This document shows, one piece after another, positions 1-7,543 of a DNA stretch of 20,455 bases. Source of the DNA: Lachnospiraceae bacterium UBA1755 (lineage in GTDB: Bacteria > Bacillota > Clostridia > Lachnospirales > Lachnospiraceae); NCBI GenBank assembly GCA_002314805.1, contig DCHJ01000070.1:1-20455 (forward strand), in the 5' to 3' direction. Under the pieces are notes generated by a model. It had not been told where the DNA came from. It did not search any database and worked only from the letters and a program-made list of their open reading frames with translations. Numbering within the stretch: position 1 is the first letter of the stretch; each line of letters opens with the position of its first letter. A program made the position numbers and the translations under genes.

Positions 1-9
1 ATTATACAT
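1..9 (-). CDS. Start of a gene leaving the left edge (first three codons)
   Basis: Only the start is visible: ATG at 9-7 followed by codons for Tyr and Asn, then the window ends. A purine-rich ribosome binding site (AGGGGGAAG) ends about 8 bases before the ATG, and a good promoter lies just upstream at 38-66. Nothing can be said about the product. The call rests only on the promoter, binding site and start codon lining up. Confidence 0.5.
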
Positions 10-37
10 TCAGTCTTCCCCCTGATTAGTTACGTTA

Positions 38-66
38 AATATAACACTTTCACAGCGGTTATTCAA
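38..66 (-). promoter_or_regulatory. Sigma-70/SigA-type promoter for the gene leaving the left edge
   Basis: On the minus strand a -35 box TTGAAT (61-66) and a -10 box TATATT (38-43) are separated by exactly 17 bases. Transcription should start near 31, giving a short leader of about 20 bases before the ATG at 9. Confidence 0.6.
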
Positions 67-138
67 CAGGATAATAAGTGGTAAACTGTACAAAATATAC
101 ACATATTCGATAATTTTTTTGGTAGTTTTTTACAAAAT

Positions 139-171
139 GCGGGTGTGAAATTGAAATTCAACCCCGCTTTT
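139..171. terminator. Bidirectional intrinsic terminator candidate
   Basis: GCGGG (139-143) pairs with CCCGC (163-167), with a further TGAA/TTCA pairing inside after a two-base mismatch. It is followed by TTTT on the plus strand and preceded by AAAA, so ATTTT follows it on the minus strand. It sits in the AT-rich gap between the SGNH gene and the left-edge promoter and insulates the two. No gene is visible in 67-272. Confidence 0.5.
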
Positions 172-272
172 CATCATTTATCAGCTTTTGAACCAACAGG
201 TATCGTTCTGCGAAAGCAAATACAGACAATAATAGTATCCCCACATGTAAGACACCCCGGCAGTTCAGGAAA

Positions 273-291
273 CGGAGCCGTAACGGCTCCG
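273..291 (-). terminator. Hairpin terminator after the SGNH hydrolase gene
   Basis: A perfect 8-bp stem, CGGAGCCG (273-280) with CGGCTCCG (284-291), has a 3-base loop. It begins 4 bases after the stop codon of the SGNH gene. The U tract after it on the minus strand is short (TTTCCT), so termination may be partial. The second hairpin at 139-171 could complete it. Confidence 0.6.
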
Positions 292-295
292 CTTA

Positions 296-910
296 TCAGG
301 AATTGAATTTTCTGAATTCATTATAGTATATCTCCGCAAAAACCCTGTTTCCCCCCTGATTGGGGTGGATGCCGTCCTGATAATAGTCAGAACTGACTGC
401 TGTTGCTTCACACCACTTATCAAAAAGGTCGATATAGGTATATCCGAAGCCCCTGCAGTATTTCGGATACCACTCCCTTATCTCCTTCTGCTTTCTATTG
501 TATTCTTCAAAATCAGCCACGGCTTTCCACTCAGGTGCAACCTGCTCCGGTATGGCCGGTATCTCGGATGAAACAAATACCTTTATTCCGGCTGCCGCGC
601 ATTGCATTGTCATTGCCGTGATATTGGCCTTGACCGCGGAAATATCACATCCGGCGATATAATCATTGCCTCCTGTCATTATGAGCACCATATCCGGTTT
701 CTGATCGATCACTGCGCCTTTCAGCCTTGACAGGGCTCCGCCCGAGGTATCTCCGTTGATGCCTGCATTGATTATCTCCCATCCCTGCATATCGGCAGGA
801 TGCCCACCGTTTCTGTTATTAAGTTTCTCTTCCAGCAGAGTGACCCATTTGTCGGCCTTGTGAAGTCCGTATCCGAATGTAAGACTGTCACCGATACATA
901 CTAATTTCAT
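296..910 (-). CDS. SGNH/GDSL-family hydrolase (esterase or lipase-like)
   Basis: A 204-residue protein of the SGNH hydrolase superfamily, which cleaves esters and acyl groups with a Ser-His-Asp site. All four family blocks are visible: GDSLTFGYG near the N terminus (nucleophile Ser), the Gly of block II in GINGDTSGG, Asn of GGNDY in block III, and DGIHPNQGG near the C terminus (catalytic Asp and His). The start at 910 is preferred over 943 because GGAG lies 7 bases before it and the GDS block normally begins within the first ten residues. There is no signal peptide, so it is probably cytosolic, like TesA/YpmR-type relatives. It follows iorB after 127 bases containing a strong hairpin (997-1022), so cotranscription is uncertain. 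Substrate unknown. Confidence 0.88.
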   Translation of the reverse strand: MKLVCIGDSLTFGYGLHKADKWVTLLEEKLNNRNGGHPADMQGWEIINAGINGDTSGGALSRLKGAVIDQKPDMVLIMTGGNDYIAGCDISAVKANITAMTMQCAAAGIKVFVSSEIPAIPEQVAPEWKAVADFEEYNRKQKEIREWYPKYCRGFGYTYIDLFDKWCEATAVSSDYYQDGIHPNQGGNRVFAEIYYNEFRKFNS

Positions 911-996
911 GCTGATCTCCATTCCGCGGACAGCCCGCGTCACATACAGTGATGAAAGAGCTCTGTTCTTTCATACTTTTTCCACTCTCAGATTCT

Positions 997-1022
997 TTCA
1001 GACCCGGTCTCCCGGGTCTGAA
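997..1022. other. Strong stem-loop between iorB and the SGNH gene
   Basis: An 11-bp perfect stem (TTCAGACCCGG pairing with CCGGGTCTGAA) closes a TCTC loop, 15 bases after the iorB stop. No U tract follows on either strand, so it is not a canonical intrinsic terminator. It may protect the 3' end of the upstream message or attenuate read-through. Confidence 0.5.
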
Positions 1023-1037
1023 CAGAAATATAATTCA

Positions 1038-1613
1038 TTATTCCACCGCATCCATCCCTGCGCGCAGCGCTTTCCGGTTGAGCTCCACGAACTGCGGCTT
1101 TACCATCTTGGCAATGATGGAATCCCAGTCAGCGGTATCCAGTCCCATGCCCTTGATCAATGCTCCCAGGAGTACGATATTCATGCATTTCGGGTTGCCC
1201 AGACCTGCTGCAATACCTGCGGCATCCAGAGATATGACATCAAGCTTTGCGGAAAGGTCATCAATTATCGTATCAGGGTAATCACACTCTCCGGCAAGCA
1301 CATCCGGAGGGAATATCCTGTACCTGTTGATTATGATCTTTGCATCAGGCTTAACCATACCGATGTATCTCGCAGCTTCCATTGTCTCAAAGCTTACCAT
1401 GATATCCGCCTCGCCTGCGCCGATCGTGGGAGCAAAAACTTCCTTGCCATATCTGATCTGAGTCGATACACTTCCGCCTCTCTGACTCATTCCGTGTATC
1501 TCACTCATCTTAACATCGTAACCAAGCTCAACAAGGCCCTCCGAAAGGATCTTACTGGCCAATATGGTTCCCTGACCGCCGACACCTACCATCAAAATAT
1601 TCTTTGTCTCCAT
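1038..1613 (-). CDS. iorB: Indolepyruvate:ferredoxin oxidoreductase, beta subunit
   Basis: The 191-residue gamma-type subunit of the 2-oxoacid:ferredoxin oxidoreductase family. With IorA it interconverts aryl-pyruvates plus CoA and aryl-acetyl-CoA plus CO2, using ferredoxin as the electron carrier. The N terminus carries GVGGQG (residues 9-14), the usual opening motif of this subunit, followed by the family's SEIHGMSQRGG segment. The start at 1613 is chosen over 1640: it has AAGGA about 8 bases upstream and begins 4 bases after the iorA stop (1618), the normal tight coupling of the pair. Length is typical. It is cytosolic and forms a complex with IorA. It is the last metabolic gene of the unit before a strong hairpin. 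Confidence 0.93.
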   Translation of the reverse strand: METKNILMVGVGGQGTILASKILSEGLVELGYDVKMSEIHGMSQRGGSVSTQIRYGKEVFAPTIGAGEADIMVSFETMEAARYIGMVKPDAKIIINRYRIFPPDVLAGECDYPDTIIDDLSAKLDVISLDAAGIAAGLGNPKCMNIVLLGALIKGMGLDTADWDSIIAKMVKPQFVELNRKALRAGMDAVE

Positions 1614-1617
1614 GGCT

Positions 1618-3393
1618 TCATCCTTTCTTTGATATAGCATCCTTCGGGCATACCTGCATGCAGATACTGCAGCCTGTGCACTGACCCTGATCTATAACAA
1701 CCTTTTTATTCTCCTTATTGAACACCAGCGCCGGACAGCCCGTCCTTACGCAGGCACGGCAGCCGATACATTTACCGGCATCGATGATACACTTATCAAG
1801 CGTTCCGAATTCTTCCTTATCTTCGGGAGAGTATTTCTTGAGTGCGCACGGATATCTGGTGATGATCACTGCCGGCTCATTAAGTCCAAATCCCCAGTCA
1901 AGAGCTTCCTTCATTGCTGCAAGATCAAGCGGATTTACGGTCCTGACATTTTTTGCACCCAGCGCCCTTACCACCTCTTCGATTGAAATGATATTGGCCT
2001 TACCGCCGTCAAGAGTATACCCGGTACCCGGGTTCTCCTGATGTCCTGTCATACCCGTTGTCCTGTTATCAAGGATGATAACCAGAGCATTTCCGTTATT
2101 CCACAGCATCCCTGTCAGGCTGTTGATGCCGGTATGGAAAAATGTTGAATCACCGATCACGGCAACGACCTTCCTGTCGGTCTGGCCGTAGTGATTGAAG
2201 GCTTTCTTCATGCCGTGAGCAAGTGATACCCCAGCGCCCATGCATATCGCACAGTCCTTGGCATTATACGGAGCACTTCCTCCCAGGGCATAGCATCCGA
2301 TATCGCCGCATACGATAGCATCCTTATAGTATCTTCCAAGCTGCACAAATGCTCCTCTGTGTGGACAGCCTGCGCAGAGTGCCGGCGGTCTTCCGACCAC
2401 CGTGGTTTTTACCTCTGCCAGTGGCAATTCTTCTCCGAAAACTGCCTTTCTTATGATAGATGAATTAAGCTCTCCGCATACAGGTATGATCTCCTTGCCT
2501 ATGCAGTCGATGCCTGCTGCCCTTATCTCCTCCTCCATAAACGGGTCCAGCTCTTCAATAACATAAAGCTTATCAAGACCCATGGCAAATTTCCGGATCG
2601 CCTCTATCGGCATGGGGTATGACATACCCACCTTAAAGAAATTGGCTTTATCCCCGAATACATCTCTTGAATACTGATATGCTGCACCTGCAGCGACTAC
2701 TCCCACCTTTGCTCCGTTATCAACAATAAAATTAAGAGCGCAGGAATCAGAATACTCAGCAAGCTTAAGCTGGCGCTTTTCAATCTTCTTATGCAGCTGT
2801 CTGGAGATCGCCGGGATCGCATCATATTTCATCCTGTCCTTGGTATAGGGCTTCATCGGCAGTTCGGTCCTCTCTCCGATCTCCACAACAGATTTACTGT
2901 GATTGACTCTTGTCGTGGTACGCATCATGACAGGTACATCGTATTCCTCAGAGATCTCCAATGCCATGCGTACCATGTCCTTTGCCTCCTGGCTGTTGGA
3001 CGGCTCCAGCATAGCGATCTTGGCAGACCTGGCATAATGTCTGTTATCCTGTTCATTCTGGGATGAATGGCATTCCGGATCGTCTGCGCATATGATGACC
3101 AGACCTGCGTTGATCCCTGTATAAGCCGCAGTAAAAAGAGGGTCCGCCGCCACATTGAGTCCCACATGCTTCATTGCCGCAAGGCTCCTGGCTCCTACTA
3201 TTGCCGCACCGATCGCGGTCTCCAGCGCAACCTTCTCATTAGGTGCCCACTCACAGTAAAGCTCGTCCTTATAATTACTGATGTTTTCAAGGATCTCCGT
3301 ACTCGGAGTACCCGGATACGCCGATGCAACAGAGCCTCCGGCCTCATAAAAGCCTCTGGCAATAGCCTCGTTTGCTGTAAGCAGTTTTTTCAT
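1618..3393 (-). CDS. iorA: Indolepyruvate:ferredoxin oxidoreductase, alpha subunit
   Basis: A full-length 591-residue catalytic subunit, containing thiamine pyrophosphate and iron-sulfur clusters. The N-terminal pyrimidine-binding half includes SAYPGTPSTEI (residues 24-34). The TPP-binding motif is GDSTFF (414-419) through NN (432-433). Two [4Fe-4S] sites close the protein: C542-x2-C-x2-C-x4-C553 and C572-x2-C-x2-C-x3-C582, so it carries its own ferredoxin domain as IorA proteins do. GGAGG lies 7 bases before the ATG. The start overlaps the aminotransferase stop as ATGA (3390-3393), which implies translational coupling. Family members act on indolepyruvate, phenylpyruvate and 4-hydroxyphenylpyruvate. 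The neighbouring ligase and aminotransferase fit an aromatic substrate. Direction in vivo (oxidative or reductive) is not shown by this gene alone. Confidence 0.95.
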   Translation of the reverse strand: MKKLLTANEAIARGFYEAGGSVASAYPGTPSTEILENISNYKDELYCEWAPNEKVALETAIGAAIVGARSLAAMKHVGLNVAADPLFTAAYTGINAGLVIICADDPECHSSQNEQDNRHYARSAKIAMLEPSNSQEAKDMVRMALEISEEYDVPVMMRTTTRVNHSKSVVEIGERTELPMKPYTKDRMKYDAIPAISRQLHKKIEKRQLKLAEYSDSCALNFIVDNGAKVGVVAAGAAYQYSRDVFGDKANFFKVGMSYPMPIEAIRKFAMGLDKLYVIEELDPFMEEEIRAAGIDCIGKEIIPVCGELNSSIIRKAVFGEELPLAEVKTTVVGRPPALCAGCPHRGAFVQLGRYYKDAIVCGDIGCYALGGSAPYNAKDCAICMGAGVSLAHGMKKAFNHYGQTDRKVVAVIGDSTFFHTGINSLTGMLWNNGNALVIILDNRTTGMTGHQENPGTGYTLDGGKANIISIEEVVRALGAKNVRTVNPLDLAAMKEALDWGFGLNEPAVIITRYPCALKKYSPEDKEEFGTLDKCIIDAGKCIGCRACVRTGCPALVFNKENKKVVIDQGQCTGCSICMQVCPKDAISKKG

Positions 3394-4589
3394 TGCTTCG
3401 CCTCCTTCATAAGTTCTGCAAATCTCGGAAGAGATTTCTCTATGGTTTCTCTATCCACACAATATGAAAGTCTTAAATATCCCGGACAGTGGAATACCTC
3501 TCCCGGTACTATGATCACATCCCTGGCCTTAGCCATCTCTGCAAATTTTTCCGAATCTCCGTTGGGTGCCTTCAGGAACAGATAAAAGGTACCCCTGGGA
3601 TCGCAGTACTCATAACCCATTGCCTTAAGTCCTTCACATAAAAGCTTCCTGTTTTCAATATATGGTTCAAGGTCAGGCATTACATGCTGCTGAGCGCATC
3701 TTTCAATTACGCGCTGCATCAGCGACGGTGCGCATACTGCACCTAATGCTCTTCCCGCTCCCGCAACTGCAAAAAACACATTATCAGTTCCGTCGGTCAT
3801 GCCGTCCGGCACGAGCACGTAGCCTATCCTCTCTCCCGGAAGCGACAGCGACTTGCTGTACGAATATCCCACCAGAGTATCCTTGTAATACTTCGGGATA
3901 AACGGAACCTCATATCCGTCATATACAAGCTCCCTGTAGGGTTCATCTGAGATGATATATATCGGATGTCCGTATTCAGCCGATTTCTCAGTAAGCAGAC
4001 CGGCCAGCCTCTCTATCGTCTCCTCCCATAACACTCCGCCCGACGGATTGTTGGGCGAATTAATGATTATTCCCTGAGTATTCCCGTTGATGGCACTCTC
4101 AAGCTCATCAAACCTTATCTGAAAGTCCGGAATATCCGCAGATACAGACCTCAGCTTTGCACCTGATATACCCGAGAACACATCATACTCCGGGAAATAT
4201 GGAGCTATGGCGATAAATTCCGAAGTCTCATCTATGGTCAGTGCCTTGAAACAGCAGGTGATTGCGGTTGCCGCTCCGTTGACCATATAAATATTATCCT
4301 TGCTGTAACAGGTACCAAACCGCTGATTCAGATCCTCTGCGATCGCCTGCCGGCAGCCGTTATCTCCCGCTCCGCTTGTATACCCGTGCACAGCCTTTGA
4401 ATGCATTGTGTTTATTATGTCTCTGATAGCTTCATTGACAAAAGCAGGTGCCGGCACACTTGGATTGCCGAGGCTGTAATCACATACATTTTGCGCACCC
4501 ACAATTCCTGCTCTCATTTTTCCGTATTCAAACAGCTCACGGATAACCGATGGTGCATTGCCGTAGAATTTCATTTTTTCTGATATCAT
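3390..4589 (-). CDS. PLP-dependent class I/II aminotransferase, probably aromatic
   Basis: A 399-residue fold-type I aminotransferase. The PLP lysine is K246 in SYSKSLSLPGERIGY, the cofactor-binding segment NSPNNPSG is at 177-184, the ring-nitrogen Asp is in SDEPY (D215), and the carboxylate-binding Arg is R373 in RLSYC. These motifs resemble aspartate/aromatic aminotransferases of Clostridia. The start at 4589 is preferred to 4616 because GAGG lies about 8 bases before it. It overlaps iorA by 4 bases. Given that coupling, the likely reaction is aryl-pyruvate plus glutamate (or another donor) to and from Phe, Tyr or Trp. Specificity for aromatic substrates is inferred from context, not from a diagnostic residue. 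Confidence 0.9.
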   Translation of the reverse strand: MISEKMKFYGNAPSVIRELFEYGKMRAGIVGAQNVCDYSLGNPSVPAPAFVNEAIRDIINTMHSKAVHGYTSGAGDNGCRQAIAEDLNQRFGTCYSKDNIYMVNGAATAITCCFKALTIDETSEFIAIAPYFPEYDVFSGISGAKLRSVSADIPDFQIRFDELESAINGNTQGIIINSPNNPSGGVLWEETIERLAGLLTEKSAEYGHPIYIISDEPYRELVYDGYEVPFIPKYYKDTLVGYSYSKSLSLPGERIGYVLVPDGMTDGTDNVFFAVAGAGRALGAVCAPSLMQRVIERCAQQHVMPDLEPYIENRKLLCEGLKAMGYEYCDPRGTFYLFLKAPNGDSEKFAEMAKARDVIIVPGEVFHCPGYLRLSYCVDRETIEKSLPRFAELMKEAKQ

Positions 4590-4759
4590 GGTCTTTCCCT
4601 CGTATCGTATAGTCATAGCCGCTCTTTTCTGCAGTTCAGGCTATGCGGTTTATCATGCAGTGGATCTGTCTCATTCTCCTCTCCGGTAAAGACAGAAGCA
4701 CCTGATTTCTTTCAGCCGGGAAACAGCACACAGCATACAGCCCATTAACAAAGGATGAA

Positions 4760-5197
4760 CTAATTGATCCCCATATCGTTATAGTCATCTGTATCAATGT
4801 TATGCTTTGTGAGGCTGTTTATCAAGCTGTTTACATCTTTTGCGGAAATAATCATATACGCTCTGCCATCCGTCTTGCTGAATACAGAATACATGTATTC
4901 AATATCCACGTTATCCTCTGCCAGCATATTGATCAGTTCACAGAGTCCGCCCGGTCTGTCCGGTACAGAAACTGCCATGACCTTGTTGACCACGGCTACC
5001 CTCTGCTCTGCCACAAGTACCTTCACAGCTTTTTCCGGATCATCCACAATAAGTCTGAGAACGCCGTATTCAGCTACCTCAGCCACGGTCAGTGCTCTCA
5101 GATTGATATTTTCCTTTGCCAGCAAACCCAATATCTCCGAAAGCTGTCCCGGCCTGTTTTCCATAAAAACACTTATCTGGTCTATCGTCTTTTTCAT
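4760..5197 (-). CDS. Tandem ACT-domain protein
   Basis: A 145-residue protein made of two ACT domains, about residues 6-65 and 72-140. Each opens with the typical beta strand and turn: ISVFMENRPGQL in the first and MAVSVPDRPGGL in the second. There is no catalytic domain. ACT domains bind amino acids and control enzymes or transporters, and proteins of this type are commonly found beside iorAB and paaK in Clostridia. It may therefore sense aromatic amino acids or modulate one of the neighbouring enzymes. That role is inference. The start at 5197 was chosen because the first ACT strand begins a few residues later; the upstream extension to 5251 has no family match that I recognise. The binding site is modest (AGG). 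Confidence 0.87.
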   Translation of the reverse strand: MKKTIDQISVFMENRPGQLSEILGLLAKENINLRALTVAEVAEYGVLRLIVDDPEKAVKVLVAEQRVAVVNKVMAVSVPDRPGGLCELINMLAEDNVDIEYMYSVFSKTDGRAYMIISAKDVNSLINSLTKHNIDTDDYNDMGIN

Positions 5198-5243
5198 ACT
5201 GTACCTGCTTTCTGTTTTTACCACACCTGTCAAACCATCCTGC

Positions 5244-5330
5244 CCGATCATTCTGACCTGACCATTAGTACCGATCGTTCTGCTCTGACAAGACCTTTCT
5301 GATCTGTCCCGATCATTCCGGTTTGGTCAT
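5244..5330. repeat. Imperfect 22-bp repeats in the paaK-ACT gap
   Basis: Three related segments begin CCGATC[AG]TTC at 5244, 5271 and 5309 within the 173-bp gap between paaK and the ACT gene. The first two also share CTGACC/CTCTGAC-like endings. The match is imperfect and no stem-loop or coding potential stands out. Otherwise this gap shows nothing. Confidence 0.35.
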
Positions 5331-5370
5331 CCTGCTTAAGCATTCCTGTTACATCACATTGCTGTGAAGC

Positions 5371-6663
5371 CTATATTTTCCGTTTATCTATCACACGGAT
5401 CGCTTTTCCTTCACTTCTTTCAATGCTCTTAGGCGCAACCAGTCTTACCTTTGCAACGATCCCCAGCATGGTCTTTATGTCTCCGGTGAGCTTCTTTTCC
5501 AGTTCATTGATCCGTGAAAGGCTTCCTGCAAAATCCTCAGCGCCCAGCTCGACTCTTATCTCAAAGGTATCGCTGTGATTTACCCTGTCAACCACGATCT
5601 GATAATTGGATGAATAGCCTTTGCTGATGAGCACTTCTTCGATCTGTGACGGGAATACATTGACACCCTTTATGATGAGCATATCATCCGAACGTCCCAT
5701 GGGCTTTGCCATCCTGATATGGGTACGACCGCATTTGCAGGGCTCATCGTTAAGTACGCAGATGTCTTTTGTCCTGTACCGGAAAAGCGGGAAGGCTTCC
5801 TTGTCAAGCGCTGTAAATACCAGTTCTCCCTTACTTCCGAAGGGCAGAGGCTCAAAGGTCACCGGGTCGACGATCTCGGCATAGAAATGATCCTCGTTGA
5901 TATGCATGCCGGATTGCTCGCCGCACTCGTAGGATACTCCCGGTCCTGAAAGCTCTGTGAGACCGTAAATATCATAGGCCCTGATCCCAAGACTTTCCTC
6001 TATGTTCTTCCTCATAGACTCGCTCCATGCTTCAGCTCCGAAGATCCCGGCCCTGAGCTTAAGCTTATCTCTTATGCCCCTTTCATTTATGCATTCAGCC
6101 AGATACTCAGCATAGGAAGGTGTACAGCACAGGAAGGTCGTGCCGAGATCCTCCATAAACTGGAGCTGTCTGTCGGTATTGCCCGAAGACATCGGTATGG
6201 TCAGACATCCAACCTTATGACTTGCTCCGTGAAAACCGGCACCTCCGGTAAACAGTCCGTAGCCATATCCGATCTGACATATATCTTCCCGGCTTCCTCC
6301 TGCTGCAACGATTGCTCTCGCACAGCAGTCCTCCCAGAGATCTATATCATGCTGAGTGTATCCTGCGATCACTCTCCTGCCTGTCGTACCTGACGTGGAA
6401 TGGATCCTCACGCATTCCGAAAGGGGGACAGCAAACATACCATAGGGGTAGGATTCTCTCAGATCATCCTTTGTAACAAAAGGCAGCTTATACAGATCCT
6501 CAAGGCTCTTTATATCTGCGGGTGTGACACCTGACGCCTTCATCTTCTCTCTGTAATACGGCACATTGTCCCATACGTGCCTTACCTGCCGCAGGAGCTT
6601 TTCATTCTGCATATCCTTAAGTCGGCTCCTGTCCATGCATTCTATTTCTTTCTGGTAATACAT
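5371..6663 (-). CDS. paaK: Phenylacetate-CoA ligase
   Basis: A 430-residue AMP-forming ligase of the PaaK family. It activates phenylacetate or other aryl-acetates to the CoA thioester with ATP. The family opening MYYQKEIECM is intact. The phosphate-binding loop is STSGTTGR (residues 90-97), the adenine/acyl pocket segment is YGLTEL (233-238), and LFRYRTKD (293-300) and GRSDDMLIIKG (323-333) form the hinge. EGKAIRV near the C terminus carries the conserved lysine. Cysteines at about 247, 309 and 311 resemble the putative metal site of clostridial PaaK proteins. The start at 6663 matches the family N terminus and has GGGAG about 11 bases upstream. Run forward it feeds IorAB with aryl-acetyl-CoA. 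Run backward it could in principle recover ATP-level energy, but that is less usual for an AMP-forming ligase. Confidence 0.92.
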   Translation of the reverse strand: MYYQKEIECMDRSRLKDMQNEKLLRQVRHVWDNVPYYREKMKASGVTPADIKSLEDLYKLPFVTKDDLRESYPYGMFAVPLSECVRIHSTSGTTGRRVIAGYTQHDIDLWEDCCARAIVAAGGSREDICQIGYGYGLFTGGAGFHGASHKVGCLTIPMSSGNTDRQLQFMEDLGTTFLCCTPSYAEYLAECINERGIRDKLKLRAGIFGAEAWSESMRKNIEESLGIRAYDIYGLTELSGPGVSYECGEQSGMHINEDHFYAEIVDPVTFEPLPFGSKGELVFTALDKEAFPLFRYRTKDICVLNDEPCKCGRTHIRMAKPMGRSDDMLIIKGVNVFPSQIEEVLISKGYSSNYQIVVDRVNHSDTFEIRVELGAEDFAGSLSRINELEKKLTGDIKTMLGIVAKVRLVAPKSIERSEGKAIRVIDKRKI

Positions 6664-6712
6664 ATTATCGGTCTCTCCCATATCCTATTTCATAATTCTC
6701 CGGCCTTCATCG

Positions 6713-6829
6713 CCCGTTCAGTACTCCTGCTGCCGGTCCCTTTCTTGTCCTGTCGGTACGGCCTACTTCCATATCCCGTTCAGTACTCCTGCTGCCGTCC
6801 CCTTTCTATCCTGTCGGTACGGCTTACTT
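6713..6829. repeat. Two-copy tandem repeat, 62-bp period
   Basis: Two near-identical copies (6713-6768 and 6775-6829) begin CCCGTTCAGTACTCCTGCTG and end TCGGTACGGC[CT]TACTT, differing at only a few positions. The right copy covers the last codons and the TAA stop (6824-6826) of the YczE-like gene, so the duplication arose from the 3' end of that gene. It fills most of the paaK-upstream gap. No terminator is seen. Confidence 0.85.
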
Positions 6830-7495
6830 ACGTTCCTGCTTCCATATTTTATTCAGTAATTTTACGACCTGTCCCACGCATATTGCGGAAATTATCGTAC
6901 CCTCTCTCACGACCACATTCCCGCCGGTAAAGGATGAAAAGCCTCCAAGGAAGATAAGCTGTATGATCAGTGCCGCAGTAATCAGTCCCACATCTACCAT
7001 TGTCTTGCAGTCACCGAATTTCTTTCCTGTCCTTTGTGCAATGGCAGCAGCCAGTCCCTCTGCCGGCATGGGGATAAGCTTCGGTCTCAGGTAAACCGTC
7101 ACACCCACACCTATAATGATTATGCTTACAAGGAGATATACAAGCTGCATTATGTAATTCTGAGGACGCGGAAAACTGTAAAGAAGATGTCCTGCGGTAT
7201 TTGGATTGATTCCAAAGAAATCAACCAGCCATCCGAAGATTATGGCTACCGGTACACCCAGCAGATTAATTGGTTTAAACTCCCTGCGAAGGACAGCGAG
7301 CTGAAGCAGTACCAGTACGATATACACGAGGATCACCATGGTTCCGAGGCTGAAGCCCCATACGACCTCAAGTGCTCTCGGTATGGAGCTCACCGGCGAG
7401 ATACCAAGTCCTGCCATCTTTGAAACATTTATTCCTATTGCGATAAAAATACATCCTATAAGGTATACAAGTATTCGTTTGATCAGATTTGCCAT
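6824..7495 (-). CDS. YczE/YitT-like integral membrane protein
   Basis: A 223-residue hydrophobic protein with about five to six membrane segments. It opens with ILVYLIGCIFIAIGINV and carries the pattern AGLGISPVSSIP (GLG-x-SP) and, later, PMPAEGLAAAIAQRTG, both typical of the YczE/YyaS/YitT family of small membrane proteins. No biochemical function is firmly known for the family. The start at 7495 is preferred over 7507 because GGAG lies 7 bases before it. It lies between two acyl-CoA ligase genes in the attenuator-preceded unit, which makes a role in moving aryl acids or aromatic amino acids worth considering. That is context only. Confidence 0.82.
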   Translation of the reverse strand: MANLIKRILVYLIGCIFIAIGINVSKMAGLGISPVSSIPRALEVVWGFSLGTMVILVYIVLVLLQLAVLRREFKPINLLGVPVAIIFGWLVDFFGINPNTAGHLLYSFPRPQNYIMQLVYLLVSIIIIGVGVTVYLRPKLIPMPAEGLAAAIAQRTGKKFGDCKTMVDVGLITAALIIQLIFLGGFSSFTGGNVVVREGTIISAICVGQVVKLLNKIWKQERK

Positions 7496-7543
7496 AATCA
7501 TCTCCATTAGTCAGACCGGCCGCAACCGGATATTGACGGAAGT

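Noticed and set aside
997..1022. Intrinsic terminator after iorB
   Set aside because: The stem is strong, but no U tract follows on either strand, so it is listed only as a stem-loop.
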